5,342 bases of DNA, from assembly GCA_030588275.1 (NCBI GenBank), contig JAUUYJ010000189.1:1-5342 (forward strand), in the 5' to 3' direction. Each line of letters starts with the position of its first letter. Positions within the stretch are counted from its first letter, which is position 1. The translations under genes and the position numbers were made by a program. Source of the DNA: Candidatus Zixiibacteriota bacterium. Lineage in GTDB: Bacteria > Zixibacteria > MSB-5A5 > GN15 > JAAZOE01. Shown one piece after another: positions 1 to 5,089 of the stretch. The notes beneath the pieces are model-generated. The model did no database searches and was not told where the DNA came from. It worked only from the letters and a program-made list of their open reading frames with translations.

Positions 1-1496
1 CCGGGCAGACGGATAATCTCCATCCGATCCTGCAGCGGAAAAGGAATATCCATAAGAGAATTGGCCGTTGTCAAAAAGAGAACTTCGGAGAGGTCGAAGT
101 CAAGCTCCAGATAGTTATCGGAGAATGCGACATTCTGCTCCGGATCGAGAACCTCGAGTAATGCGGCGGCCGGATCACCCCGAAAGTCGGCACCAATTTT
201 GTCAACTTCATCAAGTAGAAAGACCGGGTTGGTCGATCCCGCTTTTTTTAACGACTGAATGATCCGTCCCGGCATCGAACCGATATAGGTTCGCCGGTGC
301 CCTCGGATCTCCGCCTCGTCATGAATCCCACCTAATGACATCCTGACAAATTTCCGGTCGAGAGCCCGTGCGACCGATTTGCCCAGCGATGTTTTTCCAA
401 CACCGGGAGGGCCAACCAGACAGAGAATCGGACCCCGCACTTTGCCAGCCGTTTTCAATACTGCCAAATGTTCCATGATCCGTTTTTTCGGTTTATCGAG
501 CCCGTAATGGTCATCATCCAGAATCTTTTTGACTTCCTTGAAATTGGTCCGATCTTCGGTTCTAGAACTCCAGGGGAGATCGAGAATCCAGTCGAGATAC
601 CCTCGGACAACGCCCGCTTCGGCTGAATAGGGGTGCATGCGAGATAGCTTTTTGATCTCTTCAAGGGCCCGTGCTTTGACCGCTTCGGGTGGATTAAGCT
701 CATCAAGACGGCGTCTGATTTCGTCGGTATCTCCACCGGTGTCGTCAAACTGTCCCAACTCCTCTTTGATCGCCTTCATCTGCTGTTGCAGATAATATTC
801 TCTCTGCGAACGTGACATCGATTCCCGAACGGTGCCGTCGATCTGCTGTTCTATTTTTAAAATCTCAATTTCGGCGGTCAACATATCGATTAAGGCATAG
901 AGCTGTTTCTTGACCGATTCGGTTTCTAAGATCGTCTGCTTTTGGTCGTTTTTCTGCAGGAGATGAGCCGAGATTGTATCGGCTAACCGAGAATGATCGT
1001 TTATCCCGGACAGTTGCATCACAACCTCGTTAGGGAGGCGCCGATTGAGATGGACATAATCGGAGAAGAGATCAAAGACCCGACGGGCCAAAGCCTCCGC
1101 TTCGGTATCGTCTGAGGTTCGATCCGGCTCGATCACTTCAATCCGAACCGACATGAAACCGCCCGCCCGAACAACCGCTTTGGTCCGGCCCCGCATTAAC
1201 CCTTCAACCAGGACCTTGATCGTTCCGTTCGGGAGTTTCATAACCTGCAGGACGCGAGCGACAACTCCGGTATCGTACAGATCTTTTTTGGTCGGATTGT
1301 CAACGGAAGCCTTTTTCTGCGCTACCAAAAATACCAACTTATCCTTGACCATCGCCTCCTGAAGAGCGTTTACCGTCATCTGCCGACCGATCAGGAGGGG
1401 GTAAATCATGTAGGGAAAGATAACAACATCCCGCAAGGGTAAAAGGGGCAGGCGCGGTTTGATATCTAGTGGTTCGTCATTATGTATATATTTCAT
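1..1496 (-). CDS. lon: ATP-dependent Lon protease (LonA type), C-terminus beyond window
   Basis: Lon is a cytoplasmic homo-oligomeric AAA+ serine protease that unfolds and degrades damaged and some regulatory proteins. Read on the minus strand, 498 complete codons are present. The N-terminal substrate-binding domain opens with LPLLPLRDVVIFP (about residues 16-28). A helical region follows, containing the family signature REYYLQQQMKAIKEELG (about residues 230-246). The AAA+ module has Walker A GPPGVGKT (362-369), Walker B FLLDEVDKIG with D429 and E430, the sensor-1 region LFLTTANS, and DRMEIIRLP, whose R491 matches the arginine finger. The window ends there, so the rest of the AAA+ module and the Ser-Lys protease domain are not visible. 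The ATG at 1494-1496 is the only plausible start, because an in-frame stop lies eight codons upstream (1518-1520) with no other start between. No strong Shine-Dalgarno is seen, only purine-rich AAGATGAG. Spacing of motifs matches E. coli Lon and the frame is unbroken. Family identity is near certain; whether the full gene is intact cannot be judged. Confidence 0.97.
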   Translation of the reverse strand, partial: MKYIHNDEPLDIKPRLPLLPLRDVVIFPYMIYPLLIGRQMTVNALQEAMVKDKLVFLVAQKKASVDNPTKKDLYDTGVVARVLQVMKLPNGTIKVLVEGLMRGRTKAVVRAGGFMSVRIEVIEPDRTSDDTEAEALARRVFDLFSDYVHLNRRLPNEVVMQLSGINDHSRLADTISAHLLQKNDQKQTILETESVKKQLYALIDMLTAEIEILKIEQQIDGTVRESMSRSQREYYLQQQMKAIKEELGQFDDTGGDTDEIRRRLDELNPPEAVKARALEEIKKLSRMHPYSAEAGVVRGYLDWILDLPWSSRTEDRTNFKEVKKILDDDHYGLDKPKKRIMEHLAVLKTAGKVRGPILCLVGPPGVGKTSLGKSVARALDRKFVRMSLGGIHDEAEIRGHRRTYIGSMPGRIIQSLKKAGSTNPVFLLDEVDKIGADFRGDPAAALLEVLDPEQNVAFSDNYLELDFDLSEVLFLTTANSLMDIPFPLQDRMEIIRLP

Positions 1497-1567
1497 TTTC
1501 TGCTCATCTTTTCTTTTCTACTTTTCCAAATCCTGCTTATCAGTGGTTTCTCCCTCAGCGGGCAGGC

Positions 1568-1597
1568 ACAATATGCCACAAATGAACCAAAAATCAA
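1568..1597 (-). promoter_or_regulatory. Weak candidate promoter for lon
   Basis: On the minus strand TTGATT (1597-1592) and TATTGT (1573-1568) are separated by 18 bases, about 70 bases before the lon start. The matches to the sigma-70 consensus are partial. I saw no CIRCE element and no sigma-32-type promoter in the 178-base gap, so the sequence gives no direct sign of heat-shock control. A short inverted repeat, GATCA (1627-1631) and TGATC (1639-1643), lies further upstream and could be an operator or chance. Confidence 0.22.
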
Positions 1598-1674
1598 GCT
1601 TTCTGATTACAATCAAGAAATTAAATGATCACCAATTTTGATCTGATATCTATAACCGCCCAAAAGAAAAAAAG

Positions 1675-1702
1675 TTGACATTTGGCTGATTATCGCTATA
1701 TT
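1675..1702 (+). promoter_or_regulatory. Sigma-70-type promoter of the tRNA-Lys pair
   Basis: A perfect -35 box TTGACA (1675-1680), a 16-base spacer and a -10 box TATATT (1697-1702) lie just ahead of the first tRNA. The expected transcription start is near 1709, giving a leader of about 15 bases. The bases after the -10 box, CCTGCCC, form a GC-rich discriminator. In proteobacterial stable-RNA promoters such a discriminator is associated with stringent (ppGpp) control; applying that here is inference. Confidence 0.72.
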
Positions 1703-1723
1703 CCTGCCCTAAAATAATGAGGT

Positions 1724-1798
1724 GGGGGTGTAGCTCAGGGGTAGAGCATCTGCCTTTTAAGCAGGTGGTCGAAGGTTCGATCCCTTCCACCCTCACCA
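1724..1798 (+). tRNA. tRNA-Lys, anticodon TTT, CCA encoded
   Basis: A complete cloverleaf can be drawn. The acceptor strands GGGGGTG and CACCCTC pair with one G-T wobble at the second position. The D arm is GCTC/GAGC. The anticodon stem TCTGC/GCAGG encloses the loop CTTTTAA, giving anticodon TTT (1756-1758), which reads AAA and AAG lysine codons. The variable loop is five bases and the T arm is GAAGG, TTCGATC, CCTTC. The discriminator is A, as usual for tRNA-Lys, and the terminal CCA (1796-1798) is in the DNA. It is the first gene of a two-tRNA unit behind a strong promoter, 16 bases ahead of the second lysine tRNA. Confidence 0.96.
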
Positions 1799-1814
1799 GA
1801 AATTATTATCCCAT

Positions 1815-1887
<73 letters not shown>

Positions 1888-1975
1888 TTTTTATATCTAG
1901 CTCATACCTCTTTGATAATTCCGTAATAAATATTTTTAGCCTTAACTGAGCCGTAATTGGGTCGTTCGATTTTAG

Positions 1976-2003
1976 TTGATGGGCGTAAGGACCGATATCT
2001 AAT
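1976..2003 (+). promoter_or_regulatory. Candidate promoter of the OmpA-like gene
   Basis: TTGATG (1976-1981) and TCTAAT (1998-2003) are separated by 16 bases and match the sigma-70 boxes at four and five of six positions. Transcription would start near 2010 and give a leader of about 37 bases ending in the ribosome binding site at 2034. If this is right, transcription starts downstream of the ATG at 1957, which rules out the 30-residue longer reading of the gene. Confidence 0.33.
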
Positions 2004-2033
2004 TAGGGAGTATAGAGGTTTTGTTAATCTGTT

Positions 2034-2040
2034 AAAGGAG
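2034..2040 (+). promoter_or_regulatory. Ribosome binding site that sets the OmpA-like start
   Basis: AAAGGAG stands six bases before the ATG at 2047. It selects this start over the in-frame ATG at 1957, which has no such site and would place 30 mostly polar residues in front of a well-formed signal peptide. Confidence 0.85.
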
Positions 2041-2046
2041 ATCGCC

Positions 2047-3600
2047 ATGTCGTATCAAAGATTGATATTTGTAACCATTTTTTGCCTGATGATGGCCGTT
2101 CCGGCTGTGGCGATTGATCGAACCGGATACAACCAACTTGTCGAGTTGATGGATTCGGCCAAAATCGTTGAGGCGGATGTCTTCTCCCCAAAAAACTGGG
2201 AGAAGGCGACACGCTATTATGGCGAAGCGGCCGCCTATCTTGATCGAGGAAAGAAGCAGAAAGATATCGACAAGAAAGTCGAAAAGGGACGCGAGTTTGT
2301 CGAAAATTGCCTGAAGGCGACCGAAGTAACCAAGCTCTCTTTGCAGGAATATCTCCAACCGCGCGTAAAAGCGCAAAAAGCTGGGGCAGACGCATTGGTT
2401 CCTGAGCTGTACCTGAAAGCAGAAACACAATTTTTGAAGGCGACCGCCAAGGTAGAATCGGGCAACGTCAAGAGTGCGCTCAAAGAGGCGGAGAAGTCGA
2501 TTCCGCTATTTGATTATGCCGAAATCGAGGCGATCCGGGCTGATATTCTTGGGGCCGCCGACCGTTTGATCGCCAAGGCGGAGGCAGATGATGCTACCAA
2601 GTACTCCCTTTCGACTTTAAATAAAGCAACAACGGCCCGCAAAAAGGGTGATGCCATGATCACCAACGACCGTTACAATCTGACCAATGCGATCGCCGAG
2701 GCGACCCGCGCCGAATACGAGGCGCGTCATGCTTCCAATATTGCGGCTTCGGTCCGGTCGTTGAATCGCAACGATCAGGCTTGGGAAAAGTTGATGCTGT
2801 TATACGAAATTCAGATGAACCGGGTCGGGACCGCGATTGGACTTGAACATCTGCCATTTGACGATGGTGCTATCGCCGCCGCCGATACGCTGATAAAACA
2901 TATCGGTGGGATGAAGATTGAGAAAGCCGACATGAGTCGGTCATCATCCGATCTAAACAAAGCGTTGAGCGACCGGATGCTGAAGACGCTTGAGAAGTTG
3001 GGTGAAAGTACGATTGAAACCGATCCGGTGATATTGGCCTCCAAGCTTGACGACCGAGTGGCCGAATTGGTCGCGGCCAATACCCTGTTGTCCTCGGAAA
3101 TGAAAGCATCGCAAACCGAGCTGGCATCATTATCGCAGGAGCATGAAGCGACATCGGTGGAGCTTGAAATTCGCCAGGCGAAAGAGGAGAAATTCAAAAA
3201 AGCCAAAATGAAGCTCAACCCGTCAGAGGGAGAGGTTCTGTTTAATTCTTCCAATGACGTTGTGCTTCGCTTGAGTGGATTGTCGTTTGATATTGGCAAA
3301 AGCGATATCAAGGATGACCACGTTCCGTTATTGGAAAAGGTTAAAGAGATCGTCTCAATGTTCCCCGACGCGACCTTGATGGTTGAAGGACATACCGACG
3401 CCACTGGTGATAACGCCGGTAACGTAACCTTGTCAGAAAAGCGGGCTTTTGCGGTGATGCAGTATCTCCGGCAATCGCTATTGATCTCTGCCAGTAAGAT
3501 TCAGTCGATGGGGTACGGAGCGGATCGTCCGGTAGCGTCGAACCAAACGCCGGGTGGTCGTGCCAAGAACCGTCGCATCGATATCATCATCATGCAATAA
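2047..3600 (+). CDS. Secreted OmpA-family protein with repeated helical N-terminus
   Basis: This 517-residue protein is probably an outer-membrane-associated or periplasmic anchor that binds peptidoglycan. Residues 1-22 form a signal peptide: basic start, hydrophobic core, VPAVA before I23. C13 is not in a lipobox, so no lipid anchor is predicted. Residues about 38-230 are Ala/Lys/Glu-rich helices with three similar segments, beginning near residues 38, 109 and 176 and recalling the DUF4398 type. Residues about 333-391 look like a coiled coil. The C-terminal OmpA-like domain starts near 405 (VVLRLSGLSFDIGKSDI). It contains VEGHTDATGD with D451 and SEKRA with R466, equivalent to E. coli OmpA D271 and R286, which hold diaminopimelate, at the same 15-residue spacing. 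It ends with GYGADRPVASN and GGRAKNRRIDIII. No beta-barrel segment is visible, so this is not a classical OmpA porin. The start rests on AAAGGAG six bases upstream. It appears to be a single-gene unit, closed by a terminator overlapping its stop. The domain call is secure; the role of the helical part is unknown. Confidence 0.93.
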   Translation: MSYQRLIFVTIFCLMMAVPAVAIDRTGYNQLVELMDSAKIVEADVFSPKNWEKATRYYGEAAAYLDRGKKQKDIDKKVEKGREFVENCLKATEVTKLSLQEYLQPRVKAQKAGADALVPELYLKAETQFLKATAKVESGNVKSALKEAEKSIPLFDYAEIEAIRADILGAADRLIAKAEADDATKYSLSTLNKATTARKKGDAMITNDRYNLTNAIAEATRAEYEARHASNIAASVRSLNRNDQAWEKLMLLYEIQMNRVGTAIGLEHLPFDDGAIAAADTLIKHIGGMKIEKADMSRSSSDLNKALSDRMLKTLEKLGESTIETDPVILASKLDDRVAELVAANTLLSSEMKASQTELASLSQEHEATSVELEIRQAKEEKFKKAKMKLNPSEGEVLFNSSNDVVLRLSGLSFDIGKSDIKDDHVPLLEKVKEIVSMFPDATLMVEGHTDATGDNAGNVTLSEKRAFAVMQYLRQSLLISASKIQSMGYGADRPVASNQTPGGRAKNRRIDIIIMQ

Positions 3601-3620
3601 CAGGCATCGCCTGTTTCTTT
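3599..3620 (+). terminator. Short intrinsic terminator overlapping the OmpA-like stop codon
   Basis: AACAGGC (3599-3605), loop ATC and GCCTGTT (3609-3615) form a seven-pair stem that uses the last two bases of the TAA stop, followed by a T-rich run (3614-3620, TTTCTTT). The short three-base loop and the interrupted T run suggest partial efficiency, which would fit with the stronger terminator 80 bases on. Confidence 0.55.
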
Positions 3621-3698
3621 GCTCAACGCGCTACGCTGTTTCGCCCCGCCAGTGGGTTTTAAGGCTCGCGCGGTAATTCACATTCAATAGTTTATTTG
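3621..3698 (+). other. GC-rich non-coding spacer between two terminators, possible repeat remnant
   Basis: This stretch has no ribosome binding site or plausible gene. Its first half is clearly more GC-rich than the flanking intergenic DNA, with clusters such as ACGCGCTACGC, CGCCCCGCC and CTCGCGCGG. Lying between two hairpins, it resembles a dispersed intergenic repeat more than random spacer. That is inference, because no second copy lies in this window. Confidence 0.3.
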
Positions 3699-3731
3699 GG
3701 TCGGGAGCTTCACAGCTCCCGACCTTTTTTT
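3699..3731 (+). terminator. Strong intrinsic terminator
   Basis: A perfect eleven-pair stem, GGTCGGGAGCT (3699-3709) with AGCTCCCGACC (3714-3724), encloses the four-base loop TCAC and is followed by seven T residues (3725-3731). It is the clearest terminator in the window. It separates the OmpA-like gene from the regulatory gene at 3814, so the latter needs its own promoter. The stem has no A-run on its 5' side, so termination should be plus-strand only. Confidence 0.92.
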
Positions 3732-3759
3732 GTAACCGGTAAATCATCCCGGATAAAAT
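3730..3759 (+). promoter_or_regulatory. Candidate promoter 1 for the PPDK/PEPS regulatory gene
   Basis: TTGTAA (3730-3735) and TAAAAT (3754-3759) are 18 bases apart, matching four and five of six consensus positions. Transcription would begin near 3766, leaving a leader of about 48 bases with no good ribosome binding site. It overlaps the T run of the preceding terminator. It competes with the box at 3803 as the explanation for expression of the next gene. Confidence 0.3.
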
Positions 3760-3802
3760 TTCTTACTGCTTATTTCTCCTATGCTACGGGATATCGATTC
3801 GG

Positions 3803-3808
3803 TATAAT
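3803..3808 (+). promoter_or_regulatory. TATAAT box adjoining a start codon (possible leaderless transcript)
   Basis: A perfect -10 hexamer, TATAAT, ends five bases before the ATG at 3814, so a transcript begun from it would start at or within a base or two of that ATG. No -35 match is visible at 16-18 bases upstream and there is no extended TG motif, so the assignment is tentative. The lack of a Shine-Dalgarno before the gene agrees with leaderless translation. Confidence 0.33.
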
Positions 3809-3813
3809 GAAGC

Positions 3814-4680
3814 ATGGATGCAAATAATGATGTGACCAAAGAGATTGTGATCGTCTCCGACGGTACCGGCAAAACGGCGCGACGACTGATGGATGCAGTG
3901 TTGATTCAGTACTCGGAAAAAAATATTCAATTTTCTATCATACAAACCTTTCAGCAGATCCGAACGGAGAACGATGTCGATGATGCCCTCGGTCAGATCA
4001 ATGATGACAGCTTGGTTCTTTTTTCGATAGTTTCTGAGCATCTGGCTGATTACCTGACCATGAAACTGACCGAGCGGAAGATTATTTACCTGTCTGTCCT
4101 TCAGCCGATGCTTGACGTTATCTCCAAATTCCTTGGAGTTCATCCCGATTACATGCCGGGGAAGTTGCAGATCATAAACGACAACTATTATCGCAAGATT
4201 GATGCTATCGGTTATGCGGTGCGCCACGATGATGGGAATGGGCAATATCTGGGGCGAGCCGATGCTGTTTTGGTCGGAATTTCTCGAACCTGCAAAACTC
4301 CGGTCAGTATGTATCTGGCCTGCAACTATGGTTTGAACGTGGCTAACATTCCGGTCGTTATTGATGACAACTGGACTGAGATGATTTTGGGACGGTTGGA
4401 GAGTGTTGCATCGGGGCGGATAATCGGACTGGTTATGCAACCGGACACGCTGGCATCGATCCGAGAGAATCGATCCCACAGTATGGTTGGGGATTATAAG
4501 TCGGGTGACCAGATGCTGGATTATTATGAAATTCGTAGGGTGGTGCAGGAATATCGATACAGCGTTGAGATGTTTGAGACTCATGGTTGGCCGGTCATTG
4601 ATGTGACAAAGCGAGCGATTGAGGAGATATCGTCTGAGATTTACCGGCATGTTGGGCGATTGGGGACCAGTCCCTCATAG
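3814..4680 (+). CDS. Pyruvate,phosphate dikinase / PEP synthase regulatory protein (kinase-pyrophosphorylase)
   Basis: Members of this family (DUF299, PF03618) are cytoplasmic bifunctional enzymes. They inactivate PPDK or PEP synthase by ADP-dependent threonine phosphorylation next to the catalytic histidine, and reactivate it by phosphate-dependent removal releasing pyrophosphate. They thus control pyruvate-to-PEP flux. The 288 residues fit the family's usual 270-280. The N-terminal motif VSDGTGKTA (residues 14-22) aligns with the usual VSDSTGETA. AVRHDDG (135-141) precedes the nucleotide-loop motif VGISRTCKTP (154-163), with K161 and T162 in the P-loop-like position, then SMYLA and VANIPVV. 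The C-terminus has the typical WPVIDVTKRAIEEI (259-272). Neither possible target gene is in the window, so PPDK versus PEP synthase cannot be decided. The ATG lacks a clear Shine-Dalgarno; a GTG at 3832 is the only near alternative and is no better supported. The gene is monocistronic as seen, isolated from its upstream neighbour by a strong terminator. Confidence 0.94.
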   Translation: MDANNDVTKEIVIVSDGTGKTARRLMDAVLIQYSEKNIQFSIIQTFQQIRTENDVDDALGQINDDSLVLFSIVSEHLADYLTMKLTERKIIYLSVLQPMLDVISKFLGVHPDYMPGKLQIINDNYYRKIDAIGYAVRHDDGNGQYLGRADAVLVGISRTCKTPVSMYLACNYGLNVANIPVVIDDNWTEMILGRLESVASGRIIGLVMQPDTLASIRENRSHSMVGDYKSGDQMLDYYEIRRVVQEYRYSVEMFETHGWPVIDVTKRAIEEISSEIYRHVGRLGTSPS

Positions 4681-4700
4681 GTTGTCGCGCATTGTCTGTT

Positions 4701-4722
4701 TCTTGGGTTCGTCTTGGGTTCG
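4701..4722 (+). repeat. Perfect tandem 11-base direct repeat, third partial copy nearby
   Basis: TCTTGGGTTCG occurs twice head to tail (4701-4711 and 4712-4722). The last ten bases, CTTGGGTTCG, recur at 4801-4810 behind a promoter-like pair. The repeats lie just after the stop of the regulatory gene, in non-coding DNA. They could be protein-binding sites, a slippage product or part of a dispersed intergenic repeat; the sequence alone does not choose. Confidence 0.75.
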
Positions 4723-4769
4723 CTTTCATTTTTCTTCAAAAAGCCAATTTGATATAAGTCGTTGTGCGA

Positions 4770-4798
4770 TTGACAGTATAGGCAATTTGGGGTAGATT
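4770..4798 (+). promoter_or_regulatory. Promoter-like pair with no gene downstream
   Basis: A perfect -35 box TTGACA (4770-4775) and TAGATT (4793-4798, four of six) are separated by an optimal 17 bases. A transcript would start near 4805 inside the third CTTGGGTTCG copy and run into the hairpin cluster. With no gene ahead on this strand, it is either a small-RNA promoter or a chance match in AT-rich DNA. Confidence 0.33.
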
Positions 4799-4934
4799 GG
4801 CTTGGGTTCGAATTGCATATAAAAAGTTTTTTCCAATCTCCTTTTTCCCCGCGTTAAAATGGATTGTCAATTATGTGGGGAGGTTCGGAATTAGTGGTGA
4901 TGTTGTGGGGAAAGTGTAGGAAATGCTGTTTCTG

Positions 4935-5056
4935 TTACACACCCCGGCCCTCCGGGCCACACACAAGTGTGCTTTTAGGCCCCTCTCAAGAGGGGAACAG
5001 GCACAAGTACCTTTATTGGGGGGCACAAAGAATTGTATTGGCGGGACGCCTGTTTT
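4935..5056. repeat. Cluster of hairpins, probable dispersed intergenic repeat
   Basis: Several inverted repeats are packed in about 120 bases. GGCCC/GGGCC (4946-4958) has a three-base loop. CACA/TGTG (4960-4971) is followed by CTTTTAG. CCCCTC/GAGGGG (4980-4995) has a TCAA loop. GGCG/CGCC (5040-5050) is followed by TGTTTTAG. An outer pair, AACAGGC (4996-5002) and GCCTGTT (5048-5054), could close over the last of these. The unit is non-coding and sits between two convergent gene ends, the usual place for REP/MITE-like elements or bidirectional terminators. No target-site duplication or transposase is seen. That it is repeated elsewhere in the genome is inference from its style. Confidence 0.5.
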
Positions 5057-5089
5057 AGATTAGTTGGTCGTCTCCCCCTGCCTGCCTTA

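Larger units (their letters stand above)
4681..5089. other. Intergenic region without a supported gene
   Basis: These 409 bases separate two convergent genes. I found no credible gene: the one notable open frame (4864-5058, plus) has no ribosome binding site, runs through the hairpins and has a Trp/Cys/Gly-rich composition unlike any protein family I know. The left half is AT-rich and holds short direct repeats, a promoter-like pair and an inverted repeat AAGCCAAT (4741-4748) with ATTGGCTT (4796-4803). The right half holds the hairpin cluster described separately. No terminator with a T run follows the regulatory gene closely. Confidence 0.6.

Noticed and set aside
455..748. Minus-strand 97-codon frame within lon
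   Set aside because: It is an out-of-phase reading of lon; the true phase carries the Lon motifs without interruption.
1459..1641. Plus-strand 60-codon frame over the lon start and upstream gap
   Set aside because: It is antisense to the lon start codon, has no ribosome binding site, and its Ser/Phe-rich translation looks like read-through of pyrimidine-rich DNA.
1888..1956. tRNA-adjacent attachment site of an integrated element
   Set aside because: I looked for a repeat of the tRNA-Lys 3' end downstream and found none in the window, and no integrase gene is present.
1957..2046. Thirty-codon upstream extension of the OmpA-like gene
   Set aside because: There is no ribosome binding site before 1957. 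The extension would bury a good signal peptide, and AAAGGAG points to the ATG at 2047.
2811..3404. A 197-codon open frame on the minus strand inside the OmpA-like gene
   Set aside because: Its Ser-rich, low-complexity translation is the mirror of Glu/Lys/Leu/Ala codons in the coiled-coil region, and the plus-strand gene is certain.
3784..4650. A 288-codon open frame on the minus strand, opposite the PPDK/PEPS regulatory gene
   Set aside because: It covers nearly the whole plus-strand gene, whose protein has clear family motifs. The antisense product has no recognisable domain or ribosome binding site and is rich in His, Asn and Ile, as expected from reading the gene backwards.
4935..5056. 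CRISPR array or integron attC site
   Set aside because: The inverted repeats differ from each other and are unevenly spaced, with no repeated direct unit and no spacers. No cas or integrase gene is nearby and no attC core sites are visible.
4864..5058. Plus-strand 64-codon open frame across the hairpin cluster
   Set aside because: No ribosome binding site, no similarity I recognise, Trp/Cys/Gly-rich composition, and it passes through several inverted repeats, so it is better read as non-coding.
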